A stretch of DNA of 64,000 bases, taken from positions 38,345,501 through 38,409,500 of the forward strand of contig NC_080567.1 of NCBI RefSeq assembly GCF_030253575.1, given 5' to 3'. This document shows positions 56,472-64,000 of the stretch, in pieces. The DNA comes from Rhododendron vialii (lineage: Eukaryota > Streptophyta > Magnoliopsida > Ericales > Ericaceae). The position numbers were made by a program, and so were the translations under genes. How positions within the stretch are numbered: position 1 is the first letter of the stretch; each line of letters starts with the position of its first letter. The notes under the pieces are model-generated. The model saw nothing but the letters and a program-made list of their open reading frames with translations, was not told where the DNA came from and ran no database searches.

Positions 56472-58118
56472 TCAATTCTTGACTTTTGGTACCCAAATCA
56501 TCTTGGGTCCTTGAAGGTTAGCATTGATACGGTTCTTAGGAACCCAAACCTTTTTTGCATTAGAAGATGAGTATCCTTTCATAGGACATGTAGGAGAAAT
56601 ATGACCAATTTTACCACAATAATGACATGTCAATTTAGAATGGCTAGAAGGAGGAACATCTTTTTCAAAAAGATTTTTGTGTTGAGTGGGATTATAACCA
56701 ATTCCGGCCTTGTGAAAAGAAACCATTTGTTTTCCAAGAAGAATGTCTAAACTTTCTTTTCCATTAGTGAGTTTTGAAAGAGAATTAGTTAAATCATCAA
56801 TTTGTTTTTCTAAATATTCGTTTTTGGAAGTATCCTTCAAATACTCTTTTTCTTTTTCCAAAGAGGTTCTTAAACTTTCATTTTCTTCCTCCAAAATATC
56901 TTTCTCTTCAATTAAATCATCTATTTCTAGTGAAAGATCTTTAGCAACCTTTTTAAGAAATTTGTTTTTAGAAACAACCTTTTCAAATTCTACTTTCAAC
57001 TCTTTATAGGCAATAAATAATTCATCAAAGGAATAGGATGAGTCGAGATCTACCTCGTTTTCTTCGATGGCCATGAAACACAAGTTAGCGACCTCTTGTT
57101 GCTCATCGTCCTCATCGGAGCTACTATCGTCACTATTGTCCCATGCGGCCATCATAGCTCTCTTTTTGTCCTTCTTTGAATATTTTTTTGCATATGGACA
57201 TTCACTTTTGATGTGGCCGGGCTTCTTGCACTCGTAGCAAATGATTGGATCCTTTTTACTATTTTCTTCTTTGCCTCCATCTTTTCTTGAAAATCCTCTG
57301 CCTTTGTGAGATGCTCTATTTTTGAGGAGTTTCTTGAACGTTTTTGTGATGAGCGCCATTTCATCATCCTCACTTTCGTTGCTTGAATCCTCCTTGCTTT
57401 TTGATTTGCTTGTTGTACTTTTGAAAGCAAGATCCTTAACTTTCTTCTCTTTTTCACCCTTGAGGTTGTGATGCATTTCCTCCGTCATGAGAGATCCCAT
57501 GAGCTTGTCCATCGTGTATGTTGAGAAATCTTTGGATTGTAGGATGATGGAGGTGGTAGTGTCCCAATTGGTTGGCATGGAACGGAGCACCTTCCTTGTC
57601 ATTTCGGATTGACTGTAAATCTTTCCAAGAGCTTTTAAACCGTTAGTAATACTAGCAAATCTAGCAAACATTTGAGATATAGATTCATCCGGTTTCATTT
57701 TGAAGAGCTCATAGCTATGCACAAGAATATCAATTTTGGACTCCTTAACTTGACTATCTCCTTCATGTGACATTTCTAACTTATCCCATATTTCTTTAGC
57801 CGATTCACATGCGGAAACACAATCATATTCATTGGGAGTAATAGCACAAAAAAGAAGGTTCATAGCTCTATAGTTCTTTTCTATTGAAGCCTTTTCCAAA
57901 TGACTCCACTCATAATCTGGTTTAGGCATAGTCTCTTCTCCAACTTTCTTAGTAGGAATAATGGGACCATTTTTGATAATTTTCCATAGATCATAATCCG
58001 TGGATTGAATAAAGATCATCATTCTATTTTTCCAATGAGAGTAATTTTCTCCGGTGAACAAGGGAGGTCTATTGGACGATTGACCTTCGATACAAGAAAC
58101 ATTACTAGTGGTTGCCAT
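56472..58118 (-). CDS. Sirevirus gag
   Basis: A 548-residue gag. The N-terminal part, FTGENYSHWKNRMMIFIQST onward, is the copia gag domain (UBN2 type). A CCHC knuckle CYECKKPGHIKSEC is followed by acidic and coiled-coil-rich sequence (about residues 330-470) and a second CCHC knuckle CHYCGKIGHISPTC. The large size, coiled coil and two knuckles fit the Sirevirus lineage. The protein would form the particle that packages the element's RNA. Confidence 0.93.
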   Translation of the reverse strand: MATTSNVSCIEGQSSNRPPLFTGENYSHWKNRMMIFIQSTDYDLWKIIKNGPIIPTKKVGEETMPKPDYEWSHLEKASIEKNYRAMNLLFCAITPNEYDCVSACESAKEIWDKLEMSHEGDSQVKESKIDILVHSYELFKMKPDESISQMFARFASITNGLKALGKIYSQSEMTRKVLRSMPTNWDTTTSIILQSKDFSTYTMDKLMGSLMTEEMHHNLKGEKEKKVKDLAFKSTTSKSKSKEDSSNESEDDEMALITKTFKKLLKNRASHKGRGFSRKDGGKEENSKKDPIICYECKKPGHIKSECPYAKKYSKKDKKRAMMAAWDNSDDSSSDEDDEQQEVANLCFMAIEENEVDLDSSYSFDELFIAYKELKVEFEKVVSKNKFLKKVAKDLSLEIDDLIEEKDILEEENESLRTSLEKEKEYLKDTSKNEYLEKQIDDLTNSLSKLTNGKESLDILLGKQMVSFHKAGIGYNPTQHKNLFEKDVPPSSHSKLTCHYCGKIGHISPTCPMKGYSSSNAKKVWVPKNRINANLQGPKMIWVPKVKN

Positions 58119-58176
58119 GGATCTTAACTCTTAGATGGTTAAATCTACAAACAAGAGCCGAGGCTCTGATACCAAT

Positions 58177-59228
58177 TGTTACCCAAATTATGCAACCTAG
58201 AGGGGGGGTGAATAGGATTGCTAGTAATAATTACCAATAAAAATTTATCTCTAACAATATATGCAAACAATAAGTATGCAATCAAAATAGAGAGATAGAG
58301 AGATAGAACCCGTTTATAGTGGTTCGGTCCGGATTTGTCCACGGTCCGGCCCTACTCCACTTCTCCTCAAGCAATTACTTGAAGGTTAGACTAATCTTTA
58401 AAAGATTACAACTTGTAAGTCTTGCGGGTGCTTACAAGAACCGAATGCCTCTAGCTTTCCCGAGGAGCTAGCACAACCGCAAGAATTTTCTCCGAAAACT
58501 TCTCAAAAACAATAACACCCAAATTCCAACCCGAATTTGGTCTTCTAAGCTTTCAAGTGTTTGACTCAAACACTCACTTAGGAAATACAAGTATGTGAAG
58601 AAGGTATGAAAATTATCGCTCACGACTTGTACAAATTTTCTCTCAAGAATAATATGAAAGTGGAAGAACAATGAGAATTTTTGGCTTTGATCTTTTGAGA
58701 ATTTGCTCTTGCAATAATATGGAATGTTGTAGCTTGTGTGTGTACTCATTAATGAGTTCTTGATGCCTTATATAGCCATCCATATGCTTCCTAGCCGTTG
58801 GAAACTAGCCGTTGGAACTAGCCGTTGGAAACTAGCCGTTTGAAACTAGCCGTTGGAAACTAGCCGTTGGAAACTAGCCGTTGGAAACTAGCCGTTTGAT
58901 AGAGTGGTCATCCGGGTGGTCGTCCGGTTGTCACAGCTTTCTGTTCAGACAGCCGGCTTGTCAGCCGGTTCGTCAACCTGTGGCTCACAATTTCATCTAA
59001 ATAAACCGTTAAAGCATGTATTGAGCTCAATAAAGTCTTTGTAAATATAAATCATGAATCCAAGAGACTTTATGCTATATTTCAAGGTCACGAAAATATT
59101 TAATTCGGGAATCGACTTTTCGATAATTTTGTTTTTGCCGAATAAAAATATCATTGAATTAATCATCAAAATAATTAATAGAGATGCATATAAATTTTCA
59201 CAAATTATAATGCATACATTTTTCAACA
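58177..59228 (-). repeat. Sirevirus 5' LTR
   Basis: 1052 bases, matching the 3' LTR except for one more 14-base unit in the internal array (about 58793-58898). Confidence 0.9.
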
Positions 59229-59826
59229 CATGGGAATGTGGCAGACGTGTCACTGCATGCTTGTGTGATTTACATTCATGCTGTCATTAATTCAGTTATT
59301 GTTATGTGGTTGTTTATTTGATAAGATTGCTATGTTTGGCGGATGTGGTGGTTATAACTAATATACTCATATGGGTATTGCAGTTATGTTGGTGGTGAAT
59401 ATTCTTATTGATATTCCTTCGGGTATTGTGATATCTTATCGAGCACTTCTATGTCTCACACACTCTGGTTGTCCTTTTTGGATTGCCAGATAGCAGGTGG
59501 CTTAGCGTGGGTCCACTACTGGTCAACGCCTTGGAGAGTGCTGGGACTCGTGTTGGGTGATGTCTTTGGTTAGATTGTTGTGTAGCTGATTCGTCTAGAA
59601 GTTAACCTACATGTTTTGTAATTAATTGAAGAGAGGGATATTCATTATGACTTGTGAGTTGAGTTTTTGGCGTTGACTCATTTCTATTTTATGTGAGAAG
59701 TCTTCCGCTAAGTTATATTCTGATTGGTTGTAGAGTGTGGTGTGGTCTTTTGTGTGGAATGCCACGTGGCCGCGCCGACTCGGGCCCACTTTGGGTGTCG
59801 TTTGCAGGGCGGGGCGTGACAAGAAC

Positions 59827-61734
59827 ACAGTGTGAATACACGAAAAAACAATAAAAAGAAAAATTCGAGTGTCTACACTGTGTCTTATTTGTTTACTGCA
59901 TGGCAAGAGTTATTTTGATCAAAAGCATGAGTTTTAGGGAAAAGCAAATGGATGAAACCGGGTAGAATTTGTGCATTTAAAGTTGATGATACTTTTAGCT
60001 TCCAAGAGTTTTTTTGTTTTTTTGTAAGTAAGCTTCCAAGAGTTCTCTTGATCATTAGGATTATACTTTGCTATTTTTAAATTGTTCCATCCAATGAGGT
60101 TAACAACATTTGACGCGTTGTCTTTCTTTGATTCACGTTTTAATTGAATGGTCTCTCTCTTTGTGATGGTAACGAGTAAAAACCCTCATCAGACATATAG
60201 CTAGAGAGATGCTTTTTGTTTTATCTAAATTATGATTTTGTGTTAGTTTACTTTTTTTATAATTTTGGCTTCTATAGTAGACCATATTCATAATTCTTTC
60301 CAAAATTCTGATGACTATACACAATTCCTAAGAGGGTAAAGATAATTTGCTTTCTTTTTTGTCAAGGTTTATTGTTGCAGTGGTACCATAGGCAAGGTTT
60401 TAGTAACTATAGTTGTTGGGACAAATCAACCATGAGGTTGTGCTCAAGCAATAAAATTACTTGAAATTGGTATATACAAGGGTTAGTCATGTAAAGCTAA
60501 TTGATCAAATTGATTTATAGTGGCCCAAGCCCCCAAGCTATTCAAATGTAAGCTGCCATTGTTTTCCTCTCTTTTTTGTACGTTTTCTACTTTGGTAGGC
60601 TTAGAAACTCAAAATACCCTATACAGGCTAATTCTTTTGTGATAACATTGAGCTTATAAAAACATAAGTTGTGAATTATAAAAACAGAAGCCGGAAACAC
60701 GACAAAGTGAATTATAAATTTAAAAGTTTTGTGGTGGAGTAAAATCCACTTGCCATGTCCTTGGTCATGTTAGAGCAAATATAAAATCTTTAGGAAATGC
60801 AAGTTTACATTCATTTCGTAAAATTCTATAACATTGTTTCCATAGCTCTTTACTTATTTTCAATTTCAACTATAGTTCCTAATTATTTTTGATAAACAAT
60901 TTTTTACTTTCTATGGTAGTAGAAAGGAGGTGATGATCGTGCTTTTTTTAGAGAGCCCGAAGAGTTGAAGGAGAAGTATTCTCGGTAGTTTTTTGTTGTG
61001 TTTCTGAACAAAAGATTTTTTCTAAACAAAAGTCAATTGATCCTATTTAATCATGTTGCACCAACGTTTAGATTTTTTTTCACAAATGTTTAGATTCAAT
61101 ATGCAAGTATCTAGAGATGGAAGGTGGCGGTGGATGTTATACTGTTGACTATCCTCCTCCGAATGATTCCCATTTGATCTTCTTATTTTTATATAGTTGG
61201 CTATCATTCTATCTTTTTTAGTTGGTAGCTGTTAAGTGCGACATCAATTATGGTGGCTTTGAATTTTGGTGGGTAGGCCCCCACCATATGCTGAATTCAA
61301 TGGTCTTAGTGATATTGAAAATTCTTTTGATTGACTTAGTGAATGTTTGTGATTTGAATAGCTCCTTCAAAATGGTTTTGATTCCTTAAGTAATATTTTT
61401 TATTGAGAGTATGCAATTGTATTGTTGATAGTACAAGAAATTTTTATATTAACTTAATGCTTTTTAATAAGTGCCTTCAGGCACGGGCTCTTTTGTTGGG
61501 ACTGTGTAGTGATCGTATTGCGTCGTGCCTTCAGGCACCGGCACAATCGATAGGGATTGGAAAATTGTTTGTTCTTTATTTGTTGATTCAAGTTAAACAA
61601 ATCAATGAATATGTTTGGGTTATTGCATTCTGCATAGTTAGATTCGTTATACGGGGGTGATATATTGCAAGCAAGTCCAGTTGTGTGAGGGTTGATATAT
61701 TGCATGCCGAGTCCAGAATTTATTTGTGTGTGCA
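59827..61734. other. AT-rich region with Helitron-type hairpins
   Basis: No gene. GTGCCTTCAGGCAC hairpins occur near 61470 and 61523, resembling the hairpin of the Helitron terminus at 48366 but without CTAG. They may be decayed or internal copies of that family. Confidence 0.4.
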
Positions 61735-61761
61735 GATCGTGAAGGCACGGGCAATTTCTAG
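61735..61761 (+). mobile_element. Second Helitron-family 3' end
   Basis: GGCACGGGCAATTTCTAG followed by T is identical to the end at 48396. The hairpin is weaker here (CGTG...CACG). The matching 5' end was not found, so the extent of this copy is unknown. Confidence 0.45.
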
Positions 61762-61849
61762 TAAACCTAAATGGAAGGGGGAAAAAACTAATTCGGAACC
61801 AATTTTTATCTCCACTTAGATACTCCATGCATTTTGATCGTGTCGTTTC

Positions 61850-62640
61850 TGTATCAAAAATAATCAGTAAAACAAAATAATTACTACTACTTAAAGGATA
61901 GCGGTAAGTACTCCGGGTATCGTCCTCATGGATTACGAAGGCTAAGTTGTAGTTATTTCAATCGATTTCTAAACTAATTCAGAAAGAGATTTGATTGTTG
62001 GATTTCGAAAATATTAAAAACGAAATTAAATTAAAGCAATTAAGAAGTAGAGAAAGTTTATGAGTGAAAAGATATAGGGTTTCGAATCCACTCGACTCAT
62101 TGTAACAATATTTATGCGATGATAAAGGTTAATTATTCGAATCAATCCGGATATCGTTAGGGTTCGCAGGTCCTCACGGTATCGCCTAAAGATATTTATG
62201 AATCACCAAATAGCATGGAGTATCGCCGCCAAGCACGAATCGTCTTATTAGTACGACCCGTCTCTATAGCACGGATCGTCTAATAGCACGGCGTGTCTTA
62301 CGGAGCATATATAACCAAGGATGGGATCAGGGGGGGTCTAGTAGCGGCGACCGCCACGACAAGAATTTTAAAAAATGCAATTATTATATGTAAAAAAAAA
62401 ATTTATGCCAAACTTTTATAGTTTCGCCACCACTAAATTTTTTTAGTATACATTTCGCCACTGCTAGGGTAAAATCCTGGTTCCGTCCTTGTATATAACC
62501 CATCTTACTCAGTTATCACAAACAATTAAGAACTGTTGTATGAACGTGCATAAATCTTAGGAAAACACAAGATTTGATAGGAAAAATTAACACGATAAAT
62601 AAAATCTTCAAGTCAGACAGCCTTGATTTGAATAATAAAA
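61850..62640 (-). mobile_element. Antisense LTR-like fossil
   Basis: On the - strand the block around 61905-61950 (complement of GGGTATCGTCCTCATGG) resembles the 3' end of plant gypsy Athila/Tat LTRs and is comparable in layout to the fossil at 1643. No partner LTR or coding. It is split by the MITE at 62316. Confidence 0.35.
62316..62491. mobile_element. 176-bp hAT-like MITE
   Basis: Ends CAAGGATGGGATC and GGTTCCGTCCTTG are imperfect inverted repeats flanked by an exact TATATAAC duplication (62308-62315, 62492-62499). The interior has GTCTAGTAGCGGCG and CGCCACTGCTAGG arms. Confidence 0.75.
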
Positions 62641-63652
62641 ATACTGAATCAAAACATAAATATTATTACTGAGAGTGCGAGTTTCATCTATGCCCTAGAA
62701 AAAGATTTAGCCGGACATCGATTCGGAAACCGCGACAAACTTCTACAGTATTATGTTCCAGTCGAACTGCTCTGTTCCGCCCCCAAGGCTGACTGACTTC
62801 AGTAGGTTAACTTCTCGTCATATAGAGTTCAATTAAAGCATTAATTACATTAGAGACATGGGACTTTATGTAATTACTAATCAACAATTCTTCTTTAAAG
62901 ATCTTTACACTTCAGCCCCAGTCTTCCATTAAATCTTCTTTTTATCCAATATTTTGAGTAACGAGCTCAATCACCCTGTAGACACAAAAAAAGAACAAAA
63001 TAATATAAAGTAACATAGATAAATGACTAACGAATATAGTTTGGAAGGCCATAATATCAATATTTTGACACTTATCACATGTACGCTAAAATTGTACTTT
63101 ATAGTATTGTCATTAGACACTGATAAGTTAATTGATGCTTGTTTGGTGAAAGAGAGATTATTGAATTTTTAGGGCATTGCTCTAAAGGTTTCTCCTCATC
63201 GTACATTGGCACATCAGCATTGAATTGAATAATCTTAGTGAGAGTGGCATTTGTGTATTACAGTATGAGATAGTTGTGCCCTAATTCAGATAATGAGCAT
63301 GATCGATCGAAAGTGTGAGCACAAACAGAAAAAAAAAGTGCCTTTTTAAAGTCTTTCCAAGTACTGAAATTTGCAAAATCGAAAAATCGATAGCGCAAGC
63401 ACAAAATGAAATGCTCAATTGAAGGAGTATTTGACCAAAGGTTCTGCCTGTGTTAATGTCGTGGTAACTTTCTATTGACCACTAAATTGTCCCTCCTGCG
63501 AAGACACTAACAGACAATCCCCAATCTCGGTCTACCTTACCATCCGTAGATCCTCATCGTCACTCATCACAGCCGCCAATGCTCGCCGGAGCCGACCACT
63601 CGTAACCGCCGATGCAGACGAACAACACAGCCTCACATGGTGTCCTTATGCA
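62641..63652. other. PPR gene upstream region
   Basis: No other gene seen. From about 63500 the base composition rises in C and the frame of the PPR protein is open upstream of its ATG without another start codon, so this is probably the promoter and 5' UTR. Confidence 0.4.
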
Positions 63653-64000
63653 ATGCTCCCACCTCGATTCCTCAAACCCAATAGCAAACCCTGCGTCGTC
63701 CAGGCCATCTTCAAACTCTGCTCTCAAGGCCACCTCTCACAAGCCGTCGATTCTCTAGACCTTTTGGCACGCAAAGGTCAACGCCTAGACTCTCAAACTC
63801 TAGCTTTCCTCTTACAACAGTGTGCGAATTCTCACTCTCTTAAAGAAGGTAAATTGGTTCACCTCCATTTGAAAGTCACTGGTCGGAAGAAACCCGACAC
63901 GTTGCTGTCCAACCACTTGATCAAGTTCTACTGCAGATGTGGCGAGCACGTGGAAGCACGCAAGGTGTTTGATAAAATGTCCGCGAGAAATTTGTATTCT
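63653..64000 (+). CDS. Pentatricopeptide repeat protein, PLS type, N-terminal part
   Basis: The first 116 codons of a gene that runs off the window, beginning MLPPRFLKPNSKPCVVQAIF. The repeats are visible: LCSQGHLSQAVDSLDLLARK, then the L-type unit LDSQTLAFLLQQCANSHSLK with EGKLVHLHLK, then the S-type unit NHLIKFYCRCGEHVEARKVF followed by DKM. This arrangement is typical of PLS-class PPR proteins, which bind organellar RNA and commonly carry a C-terminal E or DYW domain for C-to-U editing; that end lies outside. The start is the first in-frame ATG, with the frame open but ATG-free upstream. No intron in the visible part, as usual for PPR genes. Confidence 0.88.
   Translation, partial: MLPPRFLKPNSKPCVVQAIFKLCSQGHLSQAVDSLDLLARKGQRLDSQTLAFLLQQCANSHSLKEGKLVHLHLKVTGRKKPDTLLSNHLIKFYCRCGEHVEARKVFDKMSARNLYS

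Larger units (their letters stand above)
50356..59228 (-). mobile_element. Sirevirus-lineage Ty1/copia retrotransposon, full length and very young
   Basis: Reads on the - strand. LTRs at 59228-58177 (5') and 51393-50356 (3'), TG...CA, with exact target duplication CATGG (50351-50355, 59229-59233). A methionyl-tRNA primer-binding site TGGTATCAGAGCC lies at 58174-58162. gag and pol are in two reading frames, as is common in this lineage. Upstream of the 3' LTR the AGGGGGAG-type polypurine motif recurs at about 51400, 51455, 51592 and 52222, a known Sirevirus trait. The LTRs appear identical except for one 14-base repeat unit and a variant unit, so the insertion is recent. The element looks whole apart from a foreign solo LTR at 52478-53114. 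Confidence 0.92.
48689..59821. mobile_element. Solo LTR (~2.25 kb) split by the Sirevirus
   Basis: It begins TGTAATACCCGTCCCGG at 48689 and ends GGGCGGGGCGTGACA at 59821, with an exact 5-base duplication AGAAC (48684-48688, 59822-59826). The two parts, 48689-50355 and 59234-59821, flank the intact Sirevirus and its CATGG duplication. No internal domain of its own is present, so it is a solo LTR left by recombination, probably of a Ty3/gypsy element judging by its ends. A GA run lies at about 48899-48940. Confidence 0.82.

Overview
This is a plant nuclear window, most likely from a eudicot with a repeat-rich genome. It is AT-rich, its genes contain introns, and it holds a four-member dirigent family, a Toc159-class chloroplast import receptor, an F-box/LRR/FBD gene and a PLS-type PPR gene. 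Between them lie LTR retrotransposons and many foldback MITEs. The long GA/CT tracts and the protein flavour would fit a woody eudicot such as a member of Ericales, but the species cannot be fixed from sequence alone.

Layout. 0-12.4 kb: tandem array of four intronless, secreted dirigent genes on the + strand (DIR-1 253-822, DIR-2 6821-7393, DIR-3 9545-10120, DIR-4 11806-12381). Each has an (AG)n tract running straight into its ATG. Shared intergenic blocks, including two copies of one gypsy gag fossil, show the array grew by segmental duplication. 13.4-16.9 kb: a three-exon F-box/LRR/FBD gene on the - strand. 17.3-25.2 kb: a very young, gag-only Athila-class LTR element with near-identical LTRs, inserted inside a foldback MITE. 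28.3-32.6 kb: a TOC120/TOC132-type receptor gene (- strand) with an intron in its 5' leader. 35-39 kb: unassigned coding-like fragments and a TIC32-like short-chain dehydrogenase pseudogene. 41.8-48.4 kb: a probable Helitron holding gene fragments, including a Brittle-1-type carrier pseudogene whose 3' end was copied into a ~700 bp palindrome. 48.7-59.8 kb: a three-level nest, namely a solo LTR split by a complete young Sirevirus (copia, - strand), which itself carries another solo LTR. 59.8-63.6 kb: AT-rich repeat debris. 63.65 kb to the end: the 5' end of a PPR gene.

Biology. The dirigent genes would act in the apoplast on phenoxy-radical coupling (lignan and related phenolics). The TOC receptor acts at the chloroplast outer envelope. 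The F-box protein would be an SCF substrate adaptor and the PPR protein an organellar RNA-binding protein. Apart from the dirigent array these genes show no joint function. The mobile elements are best read as a stratified record of insertion, since target-site duplications are still readable for most of them.

Limits: all identifications come from reading motifs and comparing segments of this window with each other by eye. Splice sites, promoters and ages are inferences.
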